In this document: positions 1 through 7,439 of the stretch, piece after piece
Layout of the letters: each line of letters opens with the position of its first letter
How positions within the stretch are numbered: position 1 is the stretch's first letter
From: DASYYE01 sp035946955
Lineage (GTDB): Bacteria; Actinomycetota; Actinomycetes; Streptosporangiales; Streptosporangiaceae
Assembly: GCA_035946955.1 (NCBI GenBank)
Contig: DASYYE010000412.1
Span: 1-33,969 of the forward strand
Reading direction: 5' to 3'
DNA length: 33,969 bases
Position numbers and translations under genes: made by a program
Notes under the pieces: generated by a model
Seen by the model: only the letters and a program-made list of their open reading frames with translations
The model's database searches: none
What the model was told of the DNA's origin: nothing

Positions 1-582
1 CCGGCCGTGTTCGCCAAGCTCGCCTACCGCGAGTCCCCCGACGGCTGGCTCGCCGTCGTGTCCGCGGTGCGGACCGACCTGGGCAGGCTGGCCCTGGGGG
101 AGCGGCCGCTGGTGCTGGTCTGCGAGGGCCTGGAGAAGCCCGGCAACCTGGGCGCCATCCTGCGCACCGCGGACGCGGCCGGGGTGGCGGCGGTCGTGGC
201 GGCCGACCCGGCGACCGACTGGGGCAACCCCAATGTGGTGCGGGCCAGCAAGGGGACCGTCTTCAGCGTCCCGGTCGCGACGGCCTCCTCAGACGAGGCG
301 CTGCACTGGGTCGCTGAGCAGGGCCTGCGTCTGGTGGCCACCACCCCGGGCGGTGGCGTGCCACTGACCGAGGCCGACCTGGCGGGGCCGGTGGCGGTCG
401 CGGTCGGCTCGGAGTCCCATGGGCTCTCGCCGCGCTGGCTGGCGCGCGCCGAGGTGGCTCTGCAGATCCCGATGTTCGGCCAGGCGGACTCGCTCAACGT
501 CGCGACAGCGGTGGCGGTTGTCGCATACGAGGCGGTGCGGCAGCGATTGTTGCAGGATAGGGCACAGTCCCGACATAGTTGA
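1..582 (+). CDS. TrmH/SpoU-family RNA 2'-O-methyltransferase, 3' part only
   Basis: This is the C-terminal catalytic domain of a SPOUT-class RNA ribose methyltransferase, which transfers methyl from S-adenosylmethionine to a 2'-OH of rRNA or tRNA. The three SpoU motifs are visible in order: motif 1 around EKPGNLGAILRTADAAG (the N and R are the conserved residues), motif 2 around VGSESHGLS, and motif 3 around IPMFGQADSLNVATAVAV, which forms the trefoil-knot cofactor site. The frame is open from base 1 with no convincing start. About 193 residues are visible, and family members usually have about 260-270, so the N-terminal substrate-binding domain lies upstream of the window. A GTG at base 7 is in frame but falls inside the conserved linker (…AYRESPDG…) and is not a credible start. 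The exact RNA target cannot be assigned. Confidence 0.9.
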   Translation, partial: PAVFAKLAYRESPDGWLAVVSAVRTDLGRLALGERPLVLVCEGLEKPGNLGAILRTADAAGVAAVVAADPATDWGNPNVVRASKGTVFSVPVATASSDEALHWVAEQGLRLVATTPGGGVPLTEADLAGPVAVAVGSESHGLSPRWLARAEVALQIPMFGQADSLNVATAVAVVAYEAVRQRLLQDRAQSRHS

Positions 583-652
583 CCAAGGTTGCGGGTCTGA
601 CCAACATGCCGCAGAATTGGTCAATGTTGCTCGTATCAGGTCCAACCTTGGT
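579..652. repeat. nested inverted repeats after the methyltransferase gene
   Basis: ACCAAGGTTG (582-591) is exactly complementary to CAACCTTGGT (643-652). TTGACCAA (579-586) also matches TTGGTCAA (617-624) as an inverted copy, and TGACCAA (598-604) pairs with TTGGTCA (617-623). The first arm overlaps the methyltransferase stop codon. The same TTGACCAA-like word therefore occurs three times in 46 bp. It could be a terminator fold or a cluster of binding sites for a dimeric regulator; there is no T-run. Confidence 0.6.
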
Positions 653-749
653 ACAAGTGACAAGGCAAGACCCTTGCCACGAGGCACCGTGGCGAGGTGG
701 ACACGTCAGTTCCTGCCCGCTGCTGGCTGGCGTGAGGTGACCCGGCACT

Positions 750-772
750 CCGGGTGCTCCGCAGCACGCCGG
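750..772 (+). other. hairpin upstream of the cyclic-di-GMP gene
   Basis: CCGGGTGCT and AGCACGCCGG can pair over a CCGC loop, giving a nine-base-pair stem with one bulged G at 768. An alternative smaller stem pairs CCCGG (741-745) with CCGGG (750-754). The structure ends about 48 bp before the ATG of the PAS-GGDEF-EAL gene. It may be a terminator for the upstream gene or a structured leader. No known riboswitch consensus was recognised. Confidence 0.35.
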
Positions 773-820
773 TGACTTGCACGGGTAATACGGCTGGGGC
801 CGGCGGAACAGGGGTGGGAG

Positions 821-3190
821 ATGACCGTCCGGGCACACATCCCGCGACACGCCCAGCACACACCCGTTGGCAAGATCGTCCGTAGCACCTCGCTGGCGTG
901 GCTGTGGCAGTCGCTGACTGCCGCGGTCGTGCTCGCTGTGCTGACCTCGGCGGCGGCGTGGGTCGTCCACCTCGAGCAGGAAGCGGCAACACGGCTGCGG
1001 GCACAGGTCGCCCTGGAGACGCTCGACGCCAAGGTCGGTGGCCTACGTTACCTGCCCCAGGCACTCGCCTACGGCTCGACCCCGCCGAAGACGACCATCC
1101 TGCTGGAGCAGGGCCTGCGCCGGACGGCGGCCAGCGAGTCGGCAACGCTGGCAGACCTGTCCCCGTCGCTGGGAGTCCCGATCCGGACCGTCACCGATCA
1201 GCTCTCCAATGCCGCAGCCCAAGAGATCACGATGGCCAGCCGCGGCCAGATCAAGCAGGCCGGGACTTTCGACTTCCAGACGGTCACCCCGCTGTACACG
1301 AAGTTCACCAATATGAGCGCACACGCGGAACCGATCCTGCGCTCACTCGCGAGCAGTTCCGACACCAGCTCCCTCATCTGGGTCTGGGTCACCGTGCTCA
1401 GCACGGGCCTGCTGCTGGTCCTGATCCTGGCCGGGTTCGAGCGGTCCAGGCGGGAACGGCTGCGGACCGCGACCGAACGCGAGGCGCTGCGCGGGAGCGA
1501 GGAGCGGTTCCGTGCCCTGGTGCAGAACAGCACCGACGTCATCACCGTGGTCAACCAGTACGGCGTGGTCCTGTTCCAGGCGCCGTCGGTCCGGTCGGTG
1601 CTCGGGTACGACCCGGCGGCGATGGTCGGCGCGAGCCTGTCCGAGATCGTCCACCCCGGTGACCTGTTCCGCTTCCAGGCCCTGTGTGAGTCCGGCAGCC
1701 ACGAAGGCCAGGACATCCGGCTCCGCCACGCCAACGGCACCTGGCTGGCGTGCGAAGCGCGCGGCACCAACCTGCGCAACCACCGTGAGGTCCGCGGTGT
1801 CGTGCTGAACATCCGCGACGTGAGCGAGCGCAAGAACTTGGAGAACGAACTGCGGCACCAGGCATTCCACGACTCCCTGACCGGGCTCGCCAACGGCGCC
1901 CTGTTCCGTGACCGCGTGGAGCACGCGCTCGCACGGCAACGGCGCACCGGCGGCCCGCTGGCCGTGCTCCTGGTGGACCTCGACGACTTCAAGACCATCA
2001 ATGACAGCCTCGGCCACGACGGCGGCGACCACGTGCTGTGCCAGGTCGCCAGCAGGCTCCGCAGCGCGGTACGGGCCTCCGACACCGTTGCCCGCCTCGG
2101 CGGCGACGAGTTCGCCATCCTGCTGGAGGACTCCGCCCGCGGTAACGGCCCCTCCCGGGCCGCCGAACGTACGCTGGCCCGGCTCGCCCCACCCGTGCGC
2201 GTCAACGGCCGCTCGCTGATCGTCTCGGCCAGCATCGGCGCCGCGATCGCGAACAAGGGCAGGCCCGGTGGTGAGGAGTTGCTGCGCAACGCCGACGTGG
2301 CCATGTACGCGGCCAAGGCCCAGGGCAAGGGCCGCTGGGCACAGTTCGAGCCAGGCATGAACGTCGCGGTCGCCGAACGGCTGGAACTGCGGGCCGACCT
2401 GGTCGACGCGCTGACGGCCGGCAACCAGATGGAGCTGTACTACCAGCCCGTGGTCGACCTGGAGACACGCAAGGTCACCCTGGTCGAGGCGCTGCTGCGC
2501 TGGCACCACCCCAAGCGCGGGCTGGTGCCGCCACTGGAGTTCCTGCCGCTGGCGGAGGAGTGCGGGCTCATCGTCCCGCTCGGCCGCTGGGTGCTGCGCC
2601 AGGCGCTCACCCAGGTGGCCGCGTGGCGGCGGGAGAGCAGCTCACTGGCGGAGCTGGCCGTGAGCGTCAACGTGTCCGGCCGCCAGCTCGAGGACGCCGG
2701 GTTTGCCAGCGAGGTCCGCGACGCACTGGCCGCCTCCGGCCTGGACGACCCCGCAGCGCTCATCCTGGAGATCACCGAGACCACGCTGATGCGCGAGGCC
2801 GAGGAGACCATCACACGGCTGGGAGAGCTGAAGGCGATCGGCACCCGGCTGGCCATTGACGACTTCGGGACCGGCTACTCCTCCCTGGGCTACCTGCAGC
2901 ATTTCCCGGTCGACCTGCTCAAGATCGACCGGAGCTTCGTGGCCGGCCTGGCTGGCGGCCCGCGCCAGGCGGCACTGGCCGAAGCGGTCGTGAAGATCGG
3001 CGCCTCGCTGGAACTGCAGACCGTGGCGGAAGGCGTCGAGATGGAGGAGCAGGTGGGCCAGTTGCGGGCCCTGGCATGCGGCTACGGGCAGGGGTTCCTG
3101 TTCGCGGAGCCGCTGCCCGCGCAGGGGTTCGAAGCCCAGTTCGCCGGAGAGTCCACCATGGCCCCGGCCATGGCCGTCACCCTGCCCTGA
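821..3190 (+). CDS. membrane PAS-GGDEF-EAL cyclic-di-GMP cyclase/phosphodiesterase
   Basis: The 789-residue protein has a membrane segment near residues 29-50, an extracytoplasmic sensor region of about 130 residues with no recognised fold, and a second membrane segment near 184-206. A PAS domain (about 225-335), GGDEF (about 340-505) and EAL (about 515-775) follow. The active-site GGDEF (417-421) is intact. The product-inhibition I-site RASD (408-411) lies five residues before it. EALLRWHHP (from 546), EITETTLM, IDDFGTGYSS, DLLKIDRSF and TVAEGVE are also intact, so both synthesis and hydrolysis of cyclic-di-GMP look possible. The start is the ATG directly after AGGGGTGGGAG. Streptomyces RmdA/RmdB-type enzymes share the PAS-GGDEF-EAL order. 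The last 14 bp overlap the convergent DUF2277 gene. The sensed signal is unknown. Confidence 0.95.
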   Translation: MTVRAHIPRHAQHTPVGKIVRSTSLAWLWQSLTAAVVLAVLTSAAAWVVHLEQEAATRLRAQVALETLDAKVGGLRYLPQALAYGSTPPKTTILLEQGLRRTAASESATLADLSPSLGVPIRTVTDQLSNAAAQEITMASRGQIKQAGTFDFQTVTPLYTKFTNMSAHAEPILRSLASSSDTSSLIWVWVTVLSTGLLLVLILAGFERSRRERLRTATEREALRGSEERFRALVQNSTDVITVVNQYGVVLFQAPSVRSVLGYDPAAMVGASLSEIVHPGDLFRFQALCESGSHEGQDIRLRHANGTWLACEARGTNLRNHREVRGVVLNIRDVSERKNLENELRHQAFHDSLTGLANGALFRDRVEHALARQRRTGGPLAVLLVDLDDFKTINDSLGHDGGDHVLCQVASRLRSAVRASDTVARLGGDEFAILLEDSARGNGPSRAAERTLARLAPPVRVNGRSLIVSASIGAAIANKGRPGGEELLRNADVAMYAAKAQGKGRWAQFEPGMNVAVAERLELRADLVDALTAGNQMELYYQPVVDLETRKVTLVEALLRWHHPKRGLVPPLEFLPLAEECGLIVPLGRWVLRQALTQVAAWRRESSSLAELAVSVNVSGRQLEDAGFASEVRDALAASGLDDPAALILEITETTLMREAEETITRLGELKAIGTRLAIDDFGTGYSSLGYLQHFPVDLLKIDRSFVAGLAGGPRQAALAEAVVKIGASLELQTVAEGVEMEEQVGQLRALACGYGQGFLFAEPLPAQGFEAQFAGESTMAPAMAVTLP

Positions 3191-3446
3191 CCTCCCGGGC
3201 GGTGCCCGCCAGGCGCCGCAACGGCGGGAGCGTGGGCGGCGGCTGGGACCGGGGTGGCAGCGAGCCCAGGAGTTCGGTGGTGACCGCGGCGACCGCCGCG
3301 ACAGCCCGCTCGAATGCCTCCTCGGTACGGCCCGTCACCGTCTGGACGCCGCTGACCTTGCGGACATACTGACGGGCAGCGGCCTCGATCTCCTGCGGGC
3401 TCGCGGGTGGTTCGAGTCCCCGCAGCGTGGTGATGTTACGGCACAT
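3177..3446 (-). CDS. DUF2277 family small protein
   Basis: The 89-residue product opens with MCRNITTLRGLEPPAS and continues with EIEAAARQYVRKVSG, the signature of the DUF2277 family (proteins of about 85-90 residues, widespread in actinobacteria, function unknown). The predicted fold is mostly helical, with a proline-rich, probably disordered tail after residue 65. The frame is open further upstream, but the family always begins at the MCRNI methionine, which fixes the start at 3446. There is no Shine-Dalgarno sequence; a -10-like hexamer ends seven bases before the ATG, so the message may be leaderless. The gene is convergent with, and overlaps by 14 bp, the PAS-GGDEF-EAL gene, and is divergent from the DNA ligase gene. 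Confidence 0.85.
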   Translation of the reverse strand: MCRNITTLRGLEPPASPQEIEAAARQYVRKVSGVQTVTGRTEEAFERAVAAVAAVTTELLGSLPPRSQPPPTLPPLRRLAGTAREVRAG

Positions 3447-3453
3447 GGCCACG

Positions 3454-3483
3454 ACGCTACGGCGCCCCACCGACAAGGGCCAA
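3454..3483 (-). promoter_or_regulatory. predicted promoter of the DUF2277 gene (leaderless)
   Basis: On the minus strand TTGGCC (3483-3478) is followed after 18 bp by TAGCGT (3459-3454). The ATG at 3446 lies seven bases past the -10 element, so transcription would start at or next to the start codon. This fits the absence of a Shine-Dalgarno sequence. The match to consensus is moderate. Confidence 0.4.
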
Positions 3484-3525
3484 TACAGGGGGGCTGGCGG
3501 GCGGCGCACGGGGTATGGCGTGGGA

Positions 3526-4512
3526 ATGGACACGGCGCAGGTCCGGGCGCTGCCGGGGCGGCTGGAGCCCATGCTGGCGCGTCCGGGAGTGCTGCCACCC
3601 GACAACGGCACGTGGGCACTGGAGATGAAGTGGGACGGTGTCCGGGTACTGGCCTACGTGGACGGCGGCGCGGTCCGGTTGCTCTCACGGCGCGGGCAGG
3701 ACATCACCCCCGCCTACCCCGAACTGGACGGCCTGGCAACCGCCCTGGCCGGGCGGCAGGCCCTGCTCGACGGCGAGGTCGTGGCCCTCGGTGCCGATGG
3801 CTGGCCGAGCTTCGAGGCGCTGCAGCGGCGGATCCACGTCACCTCCCCCACCGCCGCCCGGCTGTTCGCCAGGAGCACGCCCGTCACCTACCTGGCATTC
3901 GACCTGCTGCACCTGGACGGGCGCGCGCTGCTCAACGAGCCGTACCGGCGGCGGCGGTCGCTGCTGGAGTCACTGGCCCTGGACGGGCCGCGATGGCAGA
4001 CTCCCCCGTCGTTCACTGGCACGCCCGGCGCCGACCTGCTGACCGTGTCCCGCCAGCACGGGCTGGAAGGTGTCGTGGCCAAGCGGCTGGAATCCCGCTA
4101 TGAGCCGGGCAGGCGCACCGGCAGCTGGGTCAAGATCAAGAACATCTACCGCCAGGAGGCCGTCGTCGGCGGCTGGCGGCCGGGTCAGGGGCTCCGGTCG
4201 GGGCTGATCGGTTCGCTGCTGGTCGGCATGTACGGCGAAGGCGGCCTCGCCTACGCGGGCCATGTCGGGACCGGATTCACCCAGGCGGCACTGCAGATGC
4301 TCACCGAGCGGCTGGCGCCGCTGCGCCGCGACAGTTCGCCGTTCGCCGATCTACTGCCGGCCGAGCATGCCCGCGACGCGGTCTGGGCCGAGCCCGCACT
4401 GGTGGTCGAGGTCGCTTTCACTGGCTGGACCGAGGCGGGGCGCATGCGCGCCCCGTCCTACCAGGGCCTGCGCATAGACAAAGACCCATCCGAAGTCACC
4501 CGGGAGGTCTGA
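3526..4512 (+). CDS. ATP-dependent DNA ligase, LigD ligase-domain type
   Basis: The 328-residue enzyme joins DNA nicks through a covalent lysyl-AMP. The nucleotidyltransferase motifs are all present: motif I EMKWDGVR with the adenylated lysine, LSRRGQDIT, motif III LLDGEVVAL, YLAFDLLHLDG, motif IV EGVVAKR, and motif V WVKIKN. These are followed by an OB-fold domain ending in motif VI around RAPSYQGLRIDKD. The polymerase/primase and 3'-phosphoesterase domains of full LigD are absent, so this is a stand-alone ligase of the kind many actinobacteria carry beside Ku/LigD (non-homologous end joining or backup repair). The ATG at 3526 was chosen because homology starts just after it; an in-frame GTG six bases upstream is an alternative. 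The stop overlaps the start of the DUF488 gene (TGATG), and GGGAGGT lies just before, so translation is coupled. Confidence 0.9.
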   Translation: MDTAQVRALPGRLEPMLARPGVLPPDNGTWALEMKWDGVRVLAYVDGGAVRLLSRRGQDITPAYPELDGLATALAGRQALLDGEVVALGADGWPSFEALQRRIHVTSPTAARLFARSTPVTYLAFDLLHLDGRALLNEPYRRRRSLLESLALDGPRWQTPPSFTGTPGADLLTVSRQHGLEGVVAKRLESRYEPGRRTGSWVKIKNIYRQEAVVGGWRPGQGLRSGLIGSLLVGMYGEGGLAYAGHVGTGFTQAALQMLTERLAPLRRDSSPFADLLPAEHARDAVWAEPALVVEVAFTGWTEAGRMRAPSYQGLRIDKDPSEVTREV

Positions 4513-4892
4513 TGACTGACAAGACACAGGTGAACGTGCGCCGCGTGTACGAGAAGCCGGAGCCGGGTGACGGCTGCCGTGTGCTGGTGGATCGGCTCTG
4601 GCCCCGTGGGGTTTCCAAGGAGGAAGAGAACTGGGATGAGTGGCTCAAGGACGTGGCACCGTCCACTGAGCTCCGGCGGTGGTACGGGCACGACCCGGCG
4701 AAGTTCACGGAGTTCCGCCGCCGCTACGCCGAGGAGCTTGGCGAGCCTGGCCACTCCGCTGCCTTCACGCACCTGCGCGACCTTGCGCAGTCGGGGCCGC
4801 TCACGCTCCTGACCTCCACCAGGGATGCTGCGCACAGCGAGGCCGACGTGCTGGCCGAGTTGCTCAACGAGGGCGCAGCACCCGGCGCGTAG
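4512..4892 (+). CDS. DUF488 family protein (YeaO-like)
   Basis: The 126-residue protein matches the short YeaO-type branch of DUF488: VRRVYE near the start, then CRVLVDRLWPRG, WLKDVAPSTELRRWYGHDP and a C-terminal LTLLTSTRDAAHSEADVL. The family is small, cytoplasmic and biochemically uncharacterised. The RLWPRG and RDAAHS segments are its conserved, presumably functional, sites. The start overlaps the ligase stop by one base and is preceded by GGGAGGT, so the two genes form a coupled pair. Whether the protein serves DNA repair or is merely co-transcribed cannot be told from sequence. Confidence 0.88.
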   Translation: MTDKTQVNVRRVYEKPEPGDGCRVLVDRLWPRGVSKEEENWDEWLKDVAPSTELRRWYGHDPAKFTEFRRRYAEELGEPGHSAAFTHLRDLAQSGPLTLLTSTRDAAHSEADVLAELLNEGAAPGA

Positions 4893-4910
4893 CCACCACA
4901 GGCGCGGATC

Positions 4911-6206
4911 TCAGCCAGGGCCCAGCGGCTGCGGGCTGAGGAAGCGGGTGAACCAGTCGCAGGCGAGGTCGGCGACCCGCCCCAGTGCACCTGCCTCCTC
5001 GAACAGGTGAGTCGCGCCGGGCACCACCACCAGGCGGCTGTCACCACGCAACCCCGTCTGAGCCGCCCGGTTCAGGCCGAGCACCATCTCGTCGCGCCCA
5101 CCCACGATCAGCAGCACCGGAGCCTGCACGCGCCCCAGGGCCCGCGTGCCCGCGAGGTCAGGCCGCCCGCCGCGGGACACGACCGCCGAAATGTCGCTGT
5201 CCGGCTCGGCAGCCGCGCACAGCGCCGCCGCCGCACCGGTGCTGGCACCGAAGTACCCGACGCGAGCGTCCTTGGCGACCGGGCTGTCGCGCAGCCAGTG
5301 GGTCGCCGCGTTCAGGCGGCCGGCCAGCAGCCCGATGTCGAAGACATGCGACCTGTTGCCTTCCTCACCGCCGGTGAGCAGGTCGAACATGAGCGTGCCC
5401 AGGCCCGCTTCGTGCATGGCCCCCGCCACGAACGCGTTGCGCGGGCTGTGGCGGCTGCTCCCACTGCCGTGCGCGAAGACCACCAGCCCAGCCCCTGGCG
5501 CGGGCGGCGTGAGCTGGCCGCTCAGTAGTACTTCACCTGCTGCGACCGTGACCTCCTCGGCCGGGCCGGCCGGCCCCGCCCTGGGCCGCAGCGCGCGGAC
5601 CACCTCCTCGTCACTGGTCTGCGTGAAGTCCTCGTACCACTCGCCAATGGCCAGGAACCGTTCGGGCATCACCAGGCAGACCACCTCGTCGGCGTCACCA
5701 TCGAACATGGTGGCGGCCGCGCGGGGGGCGACAGGCACCGCGAGCACGACCCGTTCGGCACCCTGTGCCCTGGCCACGTGGCACGCTGCCCGGGCGGTGG
5801 ACCCGGTGGCGATGCCGTCGTCCACGATGACCGCGGTCCGGCCGGCCAGCGGCAGCCGGGTGCGGTCCCCCCGGTAACGGTCGGCACGGCGGCGCAACTC
5901 CGACCGCTCCCGTTGCTCGACGCGGGCCAGTTCCTGTTCGCTCACGCGCGCGTACCGGATGACCTCGGAGTTGATGATCCGCGTGCCGTCCTCACCGATC
6001 GCGCCCCTACCGAGTTCCGGCTGGGCGGGCACACCGAGTTTGCGCACGAGGATGACGTCCAATGGCGCGTACAGCTCACGCGCCACTTCGGCCGCAACGG
6101 CCACACCGCCACGTGGCAGCCCGAGTACGACCACGTCTTCGCCGCGCAGGTGGCTGAGGCGTTGCGCCAGCCGCCTGCCCGCATCAGCCCGGTCACGGAA
6201 GCGCAT
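4911..6206 (-). CDS. phosphoribosyltransferase / dienelactone-hydrolase fusion
   Basis: The 431-residue protein has two domains. Residues 1-200 are a type I phosphoribosyltransferase: LGLPRGGVAVA near 28, VRKLGVP, and the PRPP-binding loop VIVDDGIATGST at 116-127. From about residue 220 there is an alpha/beta hydrolase of the dienelactone hydrolase type, with HGSGSS as the oxyanion region, the nucleophile elbow FGASTG, an acid in GGRDEMV and the histidine in GATHLF. All triad residues are present. Comtes-like fusions of this kind recur in actinobacteria and often sit with stress genes; the substrates are not known. The start at 6206 is chosen because GGGAGGAG lies at ideal spacing; the frame is open upstream but that extension is arginine-rich and lacks homology. 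It is convergent with the DUF488 gene. Confidence 0.88.
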   Translation of the reverse strand: MRFRDRADAGRRLAQRLSHLRGEDVVVLGLPRGGVAVAAEVARELYAPLDVILVRKLGVPAQPELGRGAIGEDGTRIINSEVIRYARVSEQELARVEQRERSELRRRADRYRGDRTRLPLAGRTAVIVDDGIATGSTARAACHVARAQGAERVVLAVPVAPRAAATMFDGDADEVVCLVMPERFLAIGEWYEDFTQTSDEEVVRALRPRAGPAGPAEEVTVAAGEVLLSGQLTPPAPGAGLVVFAHGSGSSRHSPRNAFVAGAMHEAGLGTLMFDLLTGGEEGNRSHVFDIGLLAGRLNAATHWLRDSPVAKDARVGYFGASTGAAAALCAAAEPDSDISAVVSRGGRPDLAGTRALGRVQAPVLLIVGGRDEMVLGLNRAAQTGLRGDSRLVVVPGATHLFEEAGALGRVADLACDWFTRFLSPQPLGPG

Positions 6207-6387
6207 GACCCAACTCCTCCCGCTCACGCGCCCGGCAGCCCCACGACACGGCGGGGAGCGCCGGCCGCCAAGGCGGTGGGTGGACCTGCGCGCGGCGTGC
6301 TGCGCGGCGGGCCCAGCAGTGATCGCCTCAGGGTTGTGCATACCCGGTAGCGCGCGAACATGTCAGGGACTGGCGGCCCGTTTCACG

Positions 6388-6433
6388 CAGCAGGGACCGC
6401 AGGAAGGTCACCCCAGCAGGGACCGCAGGAAGG
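6388..6433. repeat. 20-bp direct repeat, 26-bp period, across a stop codon
   Basis: CAGCAGGGACCGCAGGAAGG occurs at 6388-6407 and again, unchanged, at 6414-6433. The right-hand copy encodes the last residues (FLRSLL) of the LLM oxidoreductase on the minus strand, and the left-hand copy repeats the same coding sequence just after its stop codon. The 26-bp period is not a multiple of three. Confidence 0.85.
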
Positions 6434-7316
6434 CGCGTGTCCGCGCCCGGTCGTCGCCCGGCGCGAACTCGGCTGCCACGAAGTCGGTGACACCGGCCTC
6501 CTCGAGCAGGCGCACCTGGCCCCTCACCGTGTCCTCGTCGCCGACCAGGGCGACGTCGGCGGGGCCGCTGGCGCCTTCGCGGTCGAGCATGGCGCGGTAG
6601 GACGGCAGGTCGCCGTAGCCGCCGAAGATGCGGGTGGCGCGCTCCCGGGCGGGGCCCTCCTCGTCGGTGACGTACACGGGAAGGATGCACACGACCCGCG
6701 GGGCGTCGCGGCCCGCCGTGGCGGCTGCCGCGGTGATGGTGGGCGCGACGTGGTCGCGGACGGTGGCCGGCCCGGTCATCCACAGCACCGTGCCGTCCGC
6801 GTGCTGGCCCGCCAGCCGCAGCATCTGCGGGCCGAGCGCCGCGAGCAGGAGCGGCACCCGGCCGGGTGCCGGCACCGTGAGCGCGATGTCTGCCCGCACC
6901 GTGGTGCCCGCGAACGAGACCGGCTGCTGGCCGAGCAGTGGCACCAGCACGGACAGGTACTCGCGCATGTGCCTGATGGGCTGGCCCATGTCGTAGCCGT
7001 ACATGTCCTCGATCACGATCCGGTGTGACAGCCCGATTCCCAGCACCAGCCGGCCATCCAGGACCGCCGCGGTGGTGAGGGCCTGCTGGGCCAGGGCGGC
7101 AGGGTGGCGGGGATAGGTGGGGATGACCGCTGTGCCCAGTTCGATCCCGGGGACGGACCGGCCCGCCGCCGCCAGCGCAGTGAGCGCGTCCATCCCGAAG
7201 ATGTTGTCCAGCCACGCTGAGGCGAACCCGTCGTCTGCCGCGCGCCGGATGTCGGTTTCGAGGCGGGCGACCGCGTCCGGGGTGCTGCGGTCTGCGAGCG
7301 ATACCCCAATGCGCAT
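6408..7316 (-). CDS. LLM-class F420-dependent oxidoreductase
   Basis: The 302-residue protein is a TIM-barrel flavin/F420 enzyme of the luciferase-like monooxygenase superfamily. Recognisable pieces are the N-terminal MRIGVSL strand, GFASAWLDNIFGMDAL, the IELGTAVIPTYPRHP region, the LDGRLVLGIGLSHR loop typical of F420-binding members, and LLLAALGPQMLRLAGQHADG. It resembles the actinobacterial MSMEG_4879-like subgroup; the substrate is unknown. The start at 7316 is preceded by GGAGAGGA at good spacing, and the open frame upstream lacks homology. The C-terminus (AFLRSLLG) sits in a short tandem duplication. It is divergent from the YbjQ-like gene, with a small dyad between them. Confidence 0.88.
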   Translation of the reverse strand: MRIGVSLADRSTPDAVARLETDIRRAADDGFASAWLDNIFGMDALTALAAAGRSVPGIELGTAVIPTYPRHPAALAQQALTTAAVLDGRLVLGIGLSHRIVIEDMYGYDMGQPIRHMREYLSVLVPLLGQQPVSFAGTTVRADIALTVPAPGRVPLLLAALGPQMLRLAGQHADGTVLWMTGPATVRDHVAPTITAAAATAGRDAPRVVCILPVYVTDEEGPARERATRIFGGYGDLPSYRAMLDREGASGPADVALVGDEDTVRGQVRLLEEAGVTDFVAAEFAPGDDRARTRAFLRSLLG

Positions 7317-7338
7317 GGAAAGTCCTCTCCTAGAGCCA

Positions 7339-7372
7339 GTAGCGCACACCATTGTGCTGCGCACGTCGCTAC
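7339..7372. promoter_or_regulatory. dyad between divergent LLM and YbjQ-like genes
   Basis: GCACA (7344-7348) and TGTGC (7353-7357) form an inverted repeat around CCAT. GTAGC (7339-7343) has an inverted copy GCTAC at 7368-7372. The element lies between the two divergent start codons, where a shared operator would be expected. No regulator gene is adjacent. Confidence 0.3.
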
Positions 7373-7439
7373 GATTTCCTCCTGGCCTGCGGGGTTCGCG
7401 TCTGCTGGGCCGTTGCGCCACATGACGGGAGGGTTTCGT

